64,000 bases of DNA, taken from NCBI RefSeq assembly GCF_949628215.1, contig NC_134276.1, forward strand, positions 59,681,733-59,745,732, given 5' to 3'. Under the pieces are notes generated by a model. That model saw nothing but the letters and a program-made list of their open reading frames with translations. It made no database searches and was not told the origin of the DNA. The position numbers were made by a program, and so were the translations under genes. Below are positions 1 through 13,100 of the stretch, one piece after another. The stretch is from Phalacrocorax aristotelis (taxonomy: Eukaryota; Chordata; Aves; Suliformes; Phalacrocoracidae). Numbering within the stretch: position 1 is the first letter of the stretch; each line of letters starts with the position of its first letter.

Positions 1-984
1 AAAGTCGTTCCTGTACCTCCATGAGTCAGGAGCTTTAAAGTTTTATTAGGCCCATAAAAACTCTTCACAAATGAAATGACTTTTGATAAGTGTGCATTTT
101 GACAATGCGAATTTGTTAGGGGCTGTTGGCGACTGGAAAGAATTTGGGGTTGAAACTGCAGTTGGCAGGAAGCAGGGAGCCCAGCACCCTCCGTCTCCCT
201 CCCCTCTTCTTCTCCAGGTCACGAAATGCATTTCATTTCAGAAAAGCATGCACATATTGTTCATGCAAATCAAATATTAAACAGATTTGTAAATTTACAT
301 TCACAAAAATAGCAAAGGGCCATGGGAAGTGTGTGTCTTCAGAGATTTTATTTCGTGCCAGCAGGAGAATAGCTTTTTACGGGCATCAAGAAAAATCTAC
401 AAGTTATTTTGGTGTTGTTTTCACATGCAAGTTGTGAACTTTACTATGGGCTTTAATACGCTTTGGATACATGGAGAAAGGATGATTTATATAGCAAAAC
501 CAAAGAAGTATATGTACCTCAGTGCTTTCTGAGGTCCGTGCTATTTTAGCACAGGCAATATAGCTATTAATTACAAAAATGAATTGTTTTATGCACATTT
601 ATTAACACGTCATTTTTGTGAGTGCTGATGGTTAGTGCAACTCACTGTGGTTAGTATAAAGATTTGTGTTTGTTAGACATGCCCAGCAATAGTGGACACA
701 AAAGTGTTTTCTACAAGTGATGGTGTAGAAATACTTAGACATAGAACCCAAGCATTTTATTTAACAGTTATAAAGAGATGAGGAATGTAAAATTGCGAGA
801 TGCTGGTGATGACTGCTTCAATAAAGGTCCAGGAGTGACAGACATTTTGGGGACACCAATATACTGACTGTCTAGCTTTTTCCCCACATCATTTCAACAA
901 GCTTCTGCTCAGTGCACTTTTCTGTCAATAGAAAATAAGTTTTCTTTTTCTTTTCTTGTGCCTTTGAATACATATATATTGTAG
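1..984 (+). other. CLYBL: CLYBL intron, 3' portion
   Basis: AT-rich intronic DNA running up to the acceptor at 983-984. I looked for the preceding CLYBL exon (the YVPGNDEKK / LDCEDGV block) and it is not here, so it lies upstream of base 1. No repeat family was recognised. Confidence 0.85.
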
Positions 985-1173
985 AGAGAAGCAAGACTGA
1001 CAGTTGTGAAAACCCTTGAAGAGTTTGACTTTGGCCATGCTGAAAAGTGTGTTAGGATAAACTCTGTGTCCAGTGGTCTTGCAGAAGAAGATCTAGAGGT
1101 GCTTTTGCAGTCCAAGACCCTTCCTTCAAGCATGATGCTGCCAAAGGTTGAAAATGTTGAAGAAATAAGATGG
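985..1173 (+). CDS. CLYBL: CLYBL coding exon (63 codons; REARLTVVKT...EEIRW)
   Basis: The exon starts after the acceptor ...tatattgtag at 983-984 and ends before the consensus donor gtaagt at 1174. Both ends are phase 0. It encodes 63 residues including the well-conserved block KCVRINSVSSGLAEEDLE and LPKVEN, corresponding to about human residues 84-146. The Arg of CVRINS is in the region that binds the CoA thioester in this family. The first codon (AGA, Arg) replaces the Asn I recall for human, which is unremarkable at an exon edge. Confidence 0.96.
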
Positions 1174-4100
1174 GTAAGTAGTTACCTGTTTACCAACAGC
1201 ACAGTAGCTTTTGACTGAAGCTGTTGGGCCAAGTTCACACAGCCATGGAAATGAACGGCTGTGAGTTATGATGAAGGCTACAAATACCATATAATGTCAT
1301 TGCTTGGCTAAGGTAATCGGGAAATGCATCCGTTTAAACGTGTGTAAGTCGTGCTATACAAAAAGGATAGGCCAAACACCTTGCGTTTGTAAAGAAAACC
1401 AGATTTATTTCTCCTGCAGTCAACAAAGAACCAACATTGATGTCAGAATACCTTATCAAAAGTAGAGACATAAATATCTGTCTCTTTTCTAAATACCCTA
1501 ACATGCAAAATGACTATCTATGTCCGTGTGCCTTAGTTACATGCATTGTAAGCAGGAGATGGGGAAACCATGTTAGCGGCATATGAAAAAATGGGTTGGG
1601 GGGAAGGTCACTCCTTGGGGCAACTGGAGGAACAAACAGGAAGCTTTTAACTAGTGTTTTTAATTAGCACAGATATTATTTCCTGAACAGTTCTCTATTT
1701 CTTCCTTTTTAATTGCTGACAGGTGTGTTTGTGTTTCACTACTGACTTTTCAGCCAATAAAAACCTGAAATGTAAATGGTTGGCATGTCAAATTACTTAA
1801 GAAAACTTTGAAATAGGCCTAATTATGCTGTAATTGTTTTAATTGTCAAGAAAAGGGGGGCGTTTGTTTAGATATACCATTATTTCTGTAACATGCCAGT
1901 AAAGGAATAATGCTTAATTATTCACTTCTATATTTTTGCAAACTGCTAGCTGAGCAACTAGCACACGTGCAAGCTGTGATGAAAGGCAGGCAGACATATT
2001 AGGATCTATTTTAATCTCAGCATCTAACCTTGATCAAACCGTTAAGATCAGGCGTGAGCGTACAACTGAGCAAATACGTTGGGTACGTGACGAGCCCCGT
2101 CCATTCCGTGGCACTGCCCCTTCGGCCTCCACCGCTCATGATGGAGAGTACCCCGTCCCCTTCCACCAAGGTTTAATTAAATTAACCAGAGAATACCTCT
2201 CAGGGTTTACAGCCATGTAAGTGTTAGACATAACTTGTCAGTAATGAATATTCATGCTTCCAAAATGGCAGGGCCCTTGCTGCCACCAAGTAGGTTTTGT
2301 GGGGAGGTGGGATGCGGGGGCTCTTTGACCCCTCATCCCCTTCCACCTTCCCTCTCTCTAACTTTGATTTTCTTCATGGAAAACAAGCCAGCCCCAACAA
2401 CTTCTGCCTCATTGTCCACATTTTGCTTCCCTCTCACTTTGCCCAACCTTTGCACACAAAGAGCGCTCCGCTCAACGCCGCTGCCTTCTTTTCCCAATCC
2501 TCCCAAAATTCACTCCGGCATGATTTTTCAGCCTCCCAGAAGCTGTTTATTTCCCCCTACACATACACCCCCCCTCCCTTCATTTTTATTTATGTGCAGC
2601 AGAAAACCTGGAGGCTGATGCACAACTAAAAGATGGGCTTACTTGTTTTCTTTTGTGTGAGAATCTCTTGCTTTCCTTTTGTCCCTAGTGTGGGTACTTG
2701 TTTGACTGGCATGGCTTATTGGACTATAACAAGCGTAACTCTCCCTCCTTTGTGGCGGGACAATTCTCCCACAAATCCCGACCAGTGTGCATTCTTCCTG
2801 ACACACTATTGGGTGTGCACTGGAATTGAAAGAATTGCTGAGGCCTTGCTACTTCATCCCCTCCCCAAGCTTTGTGGGTTTTTTTTCCCTCCGCCTTCTT
2901 TTTTTTTTTCCCCTTTCTCCCTGAAATGAACACTTTACCAGGCCGGAAACATTTAATCGTCTCCTTTTGGAAAAAAAAAAAAAATTAATTGAAACTTCTC
3001 CACTTGTTACCTTTTGTAGTGGTGCTTATTGCAAATTTTTTGAAAGGGAGAGGAAGGGAGACAATATTTAATTAAACGTGCTTTTTTTTTCACCTTCAAA
3101 GAAAAGAGAGTAAAAATCGCAGGAGGGTGGCTTTTAAAATATTTTAAAATAAAAGAAGAGCTCTGCTGCTTCGACTTGCACCTAAAATATAAACATGGTA
3201 GTGCTTTTTCCTTTTTTGTTCACTTAAAAGATAAAAATCGGATAGGCGTCTTCAGAATATATGCTGATGGCATTACATTATCTCATTTTCTGCATTCGCC
3301 TTTATGAAGTTTACTGTTTTCTGTTGCAGTAGTACCTGCCATACTGTACACTTACACATGTGAATTGCATCGGTCATTATTTTTTTCCTCCTTGCACATT
3401 TTTGGGTGGAATTTTCTTCTCCAGAGAAAAGTTACAGACAGGGTCATGGTGATGATGCAAAGCAAGGATGGGAAGGGCAGAATTCTTCATCGAAGAAAGC
3501 TGTGATTTATTTTGTCCTAATTGTAAAGTTACTGCAAATTGCTGGAAAGCTTTTTTTCAAGATCTGGGTGATTAGATTTTCCTTCTTTTGGGGAGGGGTG
3601 GTGGGGGGAAGCTAAAAGGGGAAATAACACCTCTAATCCAGCTTCTGGTAAATAGGCTGCCAGCTTTTAAAATGAGTTTCCTTTCTATTAGTCAGAATAT
3701 TATGCTAAGCCTTAAGCATTAGTTTTTTATGTTGCCATAGCAGCCTTATTCCTGCAGGGTTGTGACCTGCGATGATTACAGTACAAAGCTTATAGGGTCT
3801 TGAAACCCCCTTTGAAGATGAAAAGTCTTTGATGGTTTATATTTATGCAAATCTCTTAGATATGATTTACCCAACTGAGACTGAATGGAGAGATGATTAA
3901 AATTCCCTTTCCTTTGATATCCATTAATAGTCGAATATTCCTTAAATTTGAAATATATGCATATGTTATTTTTGTCTTTATTTACTAACATATTTTTGCC
4001 ATACCTGCGATATGTTTATCTCCGCACAAATTTCTTGATCTGGACAGACATAATAGATTTACAATATAGGACTGAGGGTTTTTTCCCCTCTTTTTTTTTT

Positions 4101-7100
4101 TTTTTTTCCCTTTTGAAAGGGGAAAAATCTGTGCAAGAGCTTTTGTATGTTTCCAGATGATAGATTTTGGAATTTGGGCTACCCCACTGGCAGCTCAGAG
4201 CTAGCTGTGAACTGGTCTCATGGAAAAAATTGGCAAGCTTTGGTCTTCAAAGAATTAAACTTCCTTTTTAAGGCCTTCCTAGGTAAGCTAAAAAAATTAT
4301 GAAGAAAAGCCTATTGAACAAAAGGGTAACGGTGCCGTAATGAATAATACGGATGCCACTTAGAAGGCTGGGGAGCACTTCCAGTGATGGCAGTGCTGGA
4401 CCTGAAACAAAACCGGACCTCAGGTACAGCAGCAATTCATTGTTTTCCAGGGCCCGCGGATTTGCATTTCACTAAGCCAGGGTGAGAGGTGCTAAGCCTG
4501 GGTTGTTTTGGGGTTTTTTTTGCAAACCAGCCTCCAAACTTAGAAATGTATGGGAATGCTGCGGTTTCACCTTGCAGGCCTTGTTAAAAGCTGGTTTAAT
4601 TTTTTTAATTATATGTTTTTGGGGTGGGGAGGGGTGTTCTTACAGCCAGGTGAAAACGTAATGTGTTATATATACATATAGACTGTTCTCTTTTTTTATC
4701 TCTGATAGCTCATACTGTCTAGTTTCAGTTTTCAGACAAATTCTCACATCACCTAAAAGGCCGAACACTTGTAGAACCAATGAATTTTATCCCTTTTGTG
4801 GAAACTGCAGTGGGCTTGCTCAATTTTAAGGTAAGCAGGTCTTGAAGTGTTCATATTTTGCCATCTCAGCAAACTAGGACGAACAGAATACTCCCCAGTC
4901 TCCCCCTAATTTCATCAAGAAAAAGAAGTTAAAAAATGCTAAACATGTTTTCCAATGCCCCCAAACATTCGTATGTTTTAACTCTCGTGTTTGTATTGTA
5001 AAGGCCTTCACAAATTCAAAATACTTCAGTGACGGAAGAGTTCCAGACAGCTCATGCCAAATAACAAAACCTCTCTGCATTACTTCTATCATTTTTAACA
5101 CACTTGGAGTGGAAACGTGCTTCTCCAAAGATCTGAAATACTCACAGTGTTGCAATACACTTGGCTATTTAGTAGTTATCAAACTTGACTTTTGTATAAC
5201 GTTTAATTAGGAAAAAGAATTAATCATCATTTCACTATTGTTAAACTGGCACTTTTATAATGGTTTCTCCTGATAACGTTACAACCACATTTCATGTTAT
5301 CGTTTCTCTGTGTGTATGATGGGGTGTTTAATGCTAAGGTTAGAAGTATAATTAACTTTGAAAATAGCAAATATCTGAAGAACGTGCTCCTTTTTTAGGG
5401 TCATTTTAGATCAAATCTTATTTTTAAAGTGCATTTTAATATAAATTACCCCCAAACTTTTACTATCAAGTCCAGGTTTTTCAGAAAGGCGAGGCAGCGT
5501 GGTAATGAAATGCAAGATCTCGTGCTTGCACCAGGAATTCAGCGTTTCCCTCCCAGGCTCTCAGGGAAAAGTTTCGGACCAGCTGAGGACACACACATCA
5601 GAAGTATCTCCAGAAGTACTGGCAGGCCTCACAGGCAACCTGCTCTTTTGATACAGCCATTTATCTTACAACACACGCTAACATATCTGGGAACATAACA
5701 AAGCAGTAACCAGAGAGACACTCTCCTGTCCGGTGTGCATATGCAGAATTAAATAATACTTTAAACCTTCTGAGGTTTTTCTTCACATGCAGTATTTTAT
5801 AGCAGAATTTTTTAATATTGCAGTTCCTGATATTGGCAGGCGAGTTGCCTTTTAAAGCGTTCTGGTTAAGAATAAGCTGCCATAGAACACCCATTAGTAG
5901 AGCTTGTAATTACATCTGCCTTTCTCCACGTACCTTAGCCTTAAAAAATATTAATAGTATCCAAACATCGATATAAAATAGTAATATTTTGGAAATGCCC
6001 TTCTTCATAGAATAGCTACAGCAGCAAAATTTTTCTTGCTTTTATTTTAATACTTTTATGCAGCACTTGTTGCATTTTTAACTTAACTTCCTTAGCTACT
6101 TTTTAGTTGTATGTAACAGAAGACTTTAAATTGGCAAACCTATAAGGAAGACTTATATCCTATCAAGAATCCACAACTGTTTTAAATCGTTCATGTTATT
6201 TATTTAATAAAAGATATTCTGATCTTTATTTCTGTCTCTCATGCAGATATATTACATGTCAAACTAGTCAAATTTAATACTTTCAGTTTGCTTTTAAGCA
6301 GTATTTGACAAATCCTTTGTTTCATATTGTTACATAAATATCTGAAGTACTGATCCCAGTAATACCCAGGGTATTATGTCAACCAGAAGGTAGGGAATCT
6401 GCTACTATGTCCTGTATTTACACAGACTAGGCATATAGGTACTTAGGGAAAGATAATATTTTCTCTTTTGCTGAGTCATTTTAAAGCACTGTGCGTAGTC
6501 GAGCAGCTATAATGGCTTTGCTTAATAGGAGCAATTTTAGCTGAAGGATTTTGGTACCACCAAATTGCTGAAATATCCTGTGTAGCCTCTCTGCGTCCTG
6601 CATTTCTGTAGAAATTAATAGTCTGTTCTCATTTGAAGGCTGTCTGTGAAGAAGCACTGCGAACAGGATCCCAGGTTGGCTTTCATTTGGATGCAGTCGT
6701 CTTTGGAGGAGAGGATTTCCGTGCCAGCATAGGTTGTTACCTGTGTGTTTACTATAAATGTTAACGTATGTCATTTGCATTGGAGAAGCCCAATGCGGTT
6801 TATGGCATTGCTTTCCTGACAGGGATAACTGAAGTAATAACAACACTTGATTTTGCATTTTACATATTCACTTTTCTCCTTTTTTTTTTTCAGTGCAGAA
6901 TGTGTCACTGGCAAATCAAAATGTGACCCCTGAGTGTTACAGGGCACTGACACTTTCTTGTGCTTCTTGCCATGCGGTACCAAAAATTAATGGGAAAAGA
7001 CCAAACCAAACCTGTTGAGTCACTGAAATTATTTAAAAATATGATATCCATGTGAAACATGCACATGCTCTTAGGAACCGCATTTAAAGTCCTAAAAGTC

Positions 7101-10100
7101 TGGTATCTGCTTCATCACTGTTTCACAGACAATTATCAGTCAGGCTTTTGACATCACGCAGAAATACTCTCCTGCTACATTTTGCTTTCACATATTTACT
7201 TGAAATACATCCCATGTCAATACAGCCACATACATATTCATGTGAAAGCACTATTAGCCTTCCTCAAAAATAAAAAGAATTTCACAATTTCTATTATGAG
7301 AGGCCGCTCAGCTTCTTATTAAGCTGATTCAGTTTAAAGGTAAAAGTGCAGAGCTATCAACATCTAAATTAAAAATAAGTACATTAATGTAAAAACTAGC
7401 ATTGCTTTACTAAAATATTCCTTATAAGCTGGAAATCTGTGTCTAAATAGTGACCCTAAGGAAAGTGAACATATTATTATGATTTTTTTTTCCACACCAG
7501 CCTTCACATGAGCACGTTGCTTAGCTGGTGCCCTGCGAGCACATGAAGTCTCGCAAATACTTTTGCTTCTTTTCAGAAGTCATCTATCATCATTTTGTCA
7601 TCCAAATACTAAAGCTTAAATATTCAGCTTAGAACAACAGTTGTGACAAGACTCAGAACCAAGGAAAGTGCAATTCTATTCTCAGTGTGATTTTTTTAAC
7701 CATTTAGTTGTACCCACTACATCAATTTGTGTAAAGCTTTTCTTGCTGTAATGTTTCTCACTGTACATAGAGTAAATAATCTAACCAAATGATTACTTCA
7801 TGTTAGTCCCAACTCCACAGTCCTCACCAGCCAAAACTTCCACTGACTTCATGCTTACAACTCCTTATTTGAACTGAATCAAAATCTGAATTTTATAAGC
7901 TAGTGTTTGAAGAGACATTTATTTATTTATTGCTAAAGCAGCTTTTATTTTCCCTCATAAGAGTATTATTTTGACAACATAGCCTTGGACTCCTCTTTTG
8001 TTCTCTAAATTGCTTAAACTAAATCTTGACATTTTTTTTTTTTATATAGGAAGTATTTAAAATGGAAAGGTTTAAAATACTCCAGCCAGCTTTTCTTTGT
8101 TATCATTATTTTTGTAGGTGCAACAAGCAGCAAGGAAACCCATGATATTCTATATGCCAGGCAAAAAATAATAGTCACAGCAAAGGCATTTGGCCTTCAA
8201 GCAGTAGACCTTGTTTACATCGATTTCCGAGATGAAGATGGGCTCCGCAGGCAATCAAGAGAAGGTGCCTCAATGGGATTCACTGGTATGGCTTTCTGCC
8301 GATGACTCAAAATAATGCATAGCTTCTTCAATTTAAATATAGTGCTACATTTATTGTCACTTAGACAAATAACTTGGATTTTATTTCAGGTTATTTATTG
8401 AAAAGCTCAGTAATACCAAGCTTTTCTATGTTTATTAGCATCTTTAAAATGGGGGCTGGAAATTTTGCCTGAAAAGCCACAGGCTGCTTTTTCAAACCAC
8501 GTCCCATGAAGCGTGTGACTGTTTTTGAAGATAAGTTGGAGGAGAGGCTGTGCAGTGATTCCTCCCATCACAGAGCACGGGAAAGGCAATACTGTGCTCT
8601 GCAGTGACCACTCTAAAATTGCTTCCTAAAATGCGTGGTTCCCTTTCTCCTATTTTCTCTAAATGGTAGTTGTTAAAAAAATACTTTTTAGGTGAAGGAG
8701 TTGAGAAGTAAATGTTGTATGCTAATTGCTAGGGGAAAGTTATTTTCTTATTATCCTCTTTGATTTGTTTTTCATCTCCTGGCTCCCCTCCCAGTAAGTG
8801 CTGGTGACACCTACGGGTATTGGCAGACAGCAAGGGCAGCAGGCTCCTTGCGCCAGAGTCCTGTAAGGCAGGCTGTTATCCTGCGATTGGTGTACCAGAT
8901 CACTCGGACATCCTGGTGGGACAGTGCAGCCACCAAAGAGTGGGGTTTTGTGAGAGAAATCAGCCATTTGACACAGGCATTAGAGAATTCTAGCATATAG
9001 GACGAACATTTTACATTGTTTTTCTCTAACCATCATTCAGGACATATGTAAGGTAATAGTGCATATCTTATGTTTTTGTTACTAAAGGCACAGGTTCTGG
9101 CGATGCCATCTAGCAAACTATATTTTTACAGTTAGTGGAATATGATATCTTAAAGCACAAAGCAAAAACACAAGCGTTCTTTTAAGCAATCTCAACATGC
9201 CAGTCGATGCTCTTCAGCACAGACTCAGCCTTACTATCTGTAGAGCTTCAACATTTGCAAAACCCTATCTTGTTAGCTCTTCACAGCTACATTATCCACA
9301 TCCATGTGGACTTCCACCCTTCATTTGTCTGCAACTGAAGCTGGGAAAATAACAGAGCTCCTGAATGGTAGCACCTGCTGATGGCTACCTAACCTCGACC
9401 AATATTTCCTAGCTTAAGGAAAGGCTTGATTTTTGAAAAAACTTAAGCATCTGAACTCCTGTTGACAGAAGATGGAGTTGCAGATGCCTAGCACCTTTGA
9501 GAGCACTCTCTTTGAATGCTTAATGTGTATTTAAATACTTAACTCGAGCTGCCAATTTAGGAAAGTTAGAAATGCTCAGCACAAACAACGTAATGGTGGT
9601 TTGCACTCCACTGACTTTACAGTGGAGCTCGTCTGACATCAGGATAGGGTCCAGATAGCAGACAAAAAAAAAGGTCATGTGTGGCAGTTTAGGGCGTAAA
9701 GCAAATTTCTATCTCAGCCAGAGAGGTGTCTTGCCTTTCCGTACGAGGACTGAAGATCTGTAAAAGGAACAGACTTCAGTAAGGTGAACGCACAGCTCCT
9801 GCTCTTTGCCTCCTGCCTTTCCACAACATTCAGCCACACATTTCCAAAATCCAGCAAACAGCCTGACAACCAGTCCAACCATAATTAGACATGGGGCAAT
9901 ACTGACTTTTCCAATTTGGTGGCCAAAAAAAAAAATTTAAATATAAACAAAACAGCAGGTTTTATATTTTTGGTAAAAAAGAAGGAAAAATTTGAAGTCA
10001 ATCTAAAATGTTTCTTTTGTTTTTTGTTTCTTTTGCTTTCAGTTTATCTAATGTTTTTATAATGTTTCTTGCTTGTTTTGATTAAAATAAAATATCATTT

Positions 10101-13100
10101 CAAAACTGAAAGCAAAAACATTTTGTTCCAAAACTATATAAATGAGACATTTTAAGATTCCCAATTTAATGTTCATCACAGAAAATTACAAATGGGTCTT
10201 AGCTTAATCCATGACCTTGTATAAAGCAGAAGTCTGTCTGCAGATCGTATTTGCCACTGACAGTCCTCTGATAATGTGAGAGTAAAATACTGAAATGTCA
10301 CCTTAATAACAAGTTCAAAACACACAATTCTTGTTATTTTTAAATATTTAAGATCCCTTCCTGCTACTTTTTCACAAAGAATCAAAATCAGTGAAATCAA
10401 CAGGACTAAAACAAGCTGAGGCTTCCAAGTTCCTCTCTTAGCTGGAGAACACACACTTATCTGCATGCACAGGGCCAAATTCATCAGCCTCAAAGCTAAT
10501 GCAAATCCAAAATATCCAGCAAAGTTATGTGTCCTTAGGTTTTCCCATATTCAGATTTAGACCAGTAGAATTGGCCTTCATGGAATCAAATGTGTTCACT
10601 CAAGATTAAACAAGTGAAATAATATAATAAAGAATTTACCAGCTATTTGGTTACTATTGTGACCCTCATTGCTTATTGTAGCCAAGTTTTCTTTTCCAGT
10701 TATCTTAAAAGCAGCCTGTGTTTCCTTCAGTGAGTGTGCTTACATAAAAGCAAATGCTTTCAAATGTGATTTAGCCTAATTAATAGTTCTTTTATATCTA
10801 TATTTGGGGGCGGGCGGGGGAGGGAGGTAATATATATAGCTACACACACACGCAAGAGGTTTTACAATGCCAGAACCTGTGGACTTAAAGTCAGTGCGTT
10901 GCTGATGTAAGCGGTCATCAGTTTTAGGAATGTTTATGTAAAAAATCAAGTAAAGCTTGCCATAAGCTTTAACAGCTGACGTAGTCATTATAGAAAGTCC
11001 TGTGCTACATGCTGAGAAGCCAGGTATAAATACAAAACACTATAGGTTCCCTCTCTTTTTGCGGTCTTTTTAGAAGACTAAAATGACACCATCATACAGT
11101 TACCTAAAAGACTTGAGAGGTATTGATTTAAAGCACGATATATCAAGTGGTACTGTAAAAAGGATTTCATGGTCATAAATTTTAATGTCTTCCAATTTTG
11201 CACTCTCTCAGTAACTTGTCAATAACAACAATTCTGTTTAAAATATTTGCTGCATTCCTGCATGGCATTACGTCTATTATACCGTTATTTGGATACATAA
11301 TCTGTGACAAAAATCAGCTGAGTGCTATAAATCAAAAGGTAGAATATATTCTCTGTAAATTGTTCTGGAGTGTTTTAATGATAAAAAGTATAGCTTACTG
11401 CTGCAGATATCTTTATAAAAAACAACTTTTTTCAGAAATGTTTTACACTTTTAAAAATCGTATATAAATATTTTTATTTTTGTTATAATTATAGACTGAC
11501 TTTAAATATAATTTAAAATATATTCTACATTTTTCCCAGAAAGTTAAGCTCCTTAGGATTTTCCAGGAATTATTTATACACCCTTCAATTTTAGAATTAG
11601 TAGTTTAGCTAGGAAGAATTTGTTGTACTGCAAATAAGGAACATCATAATCTTATTAATGGTGACACTTGATTAAATTGACTAAAAAAACCTTTGATTAG
11701 ACCTAATGTAAAACATATTAGTTAAGAAAATTTGTCTCCCCATAATTTCTTTCAAAAAATATAGTTCTTACTGAGTTTTAAGCTTTTACCTATATTTAAT
11801 CTATTTTTAAAATAGTTATGACATTGAAATTTCAAACTGCATATTTGGATGCCCGTAAGATCATAAACTAAAGGTTGTTTAATAGGAAAGAAAATAAAAT
11901 TGAGCTACTTAAGGCTTTTTAGGAAACAAACACAGCAACACTAAAAAAATTACTATTTCTTTGCTCATTAAATTAAGTAGATTGTGTTGCTGCATCCCGA
12001 GATTTTGTCTGTACTCCAGGTTGTTACTCAGACCCACTGCAGTCCGATAAAAGTAATCCCATTTTTTTCTGCAGTGGTGGTTTCATTTAAAATAGGTGTA
12101 TCTCTGCGGTCACGCGTGAGACTTCTTGTACTGAGTGACGGGCTGATTCCTAACGTACGGCTGGCTTAGCGTCAGGAGCAACGTGGGAGCAGACCCCGTC
12201 GTGCGCAGGAAACCTCCTTAGGTCCTGACGCTTCAAATCTCCCGTGCGTGCAAAAATCTCGCTCCCGCGAGAGGCCGCGGCGTGCGGCGGGACGGCGCGG
12301 CCGTGGGACCCTCTGTGTGCAGGAGGCTGCTCACTTGATGGCAGGTTTGCAGGATCAGGCTCGTCCCTTTAACTAGTTTTGTTATCTGGCACAGAGGAGG
12401 GTCATTTATTCTGCGGGAAGCTGGGATTTACAGTAGCCTCTCTTTATTAAAACACTTTGAAACCAAAGTGCAGAAAACACACTGGTCTGTGAAATTCTCT
12501 TAGAAATAAACTAAAAAATGTCAAGTGTTTCACCTTAAAAACTGTCAAAGTAGATATGTGTTTGTTTTAAGGCAGCTAAATACAACAACAGCTTAAAACG
12601 GATCATGTGGCTGTCTATTCACGTTTGAAAATCTCTAGTAAAAAAAGGCAACATCTATTTTTATTTTCTTAACGTATGTTTATACAAGAAAGGATTTTAA
12701 AAAAAAAGGCACTTCATGAAACCTCAGGGCACGGCTGGTAGCTGTTTGCTATACTGGTGTCTAAATCGATATTGCAACCTACCTGCAACTGCTAACTACT
12801 GCAACAAGAACAATTTAAACAATATTGAGGATTTTATGATGCTATGCCAATACTGAGAATTTAGGGCATGATCCTTAAGTGACTGGTAACTTTTCAGTCC
12901 TACAAATCTCTTGCCATCTTCTTCAGATCTCGTTTTCTGAACGCATTTTAATACAACTTATTTAAGAGTGGCTGGAGCTGTTATTTATATAGTTAAATTC
13001 AGAGATGCATTATGCTTAAGTGTTATTGACTGCCCCGGCCAAACGATTGCACCTGAAACGAATGAGAGAAGCTGTATGGATTGAAATGGTGAGGGAGGGG

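Larger units (their letters stand above)
1174..4728 (+). other. CLYBL: CLYBL intron with TAAT-rich blocks
   Basis: No coding sequence is seen. The intron holds an AT-rich block with many TAAT/TTAATTA-type sites at about 1640-1935, a perfect POU-type palindrome at 2244-2255, an X-box-like motif at 3731-3744 and a T17 run at 4091-4107. The pyrimidine-rich stretch 2300-2600 gives open frames that are low complexity and not believed. Confidence 0.8.
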
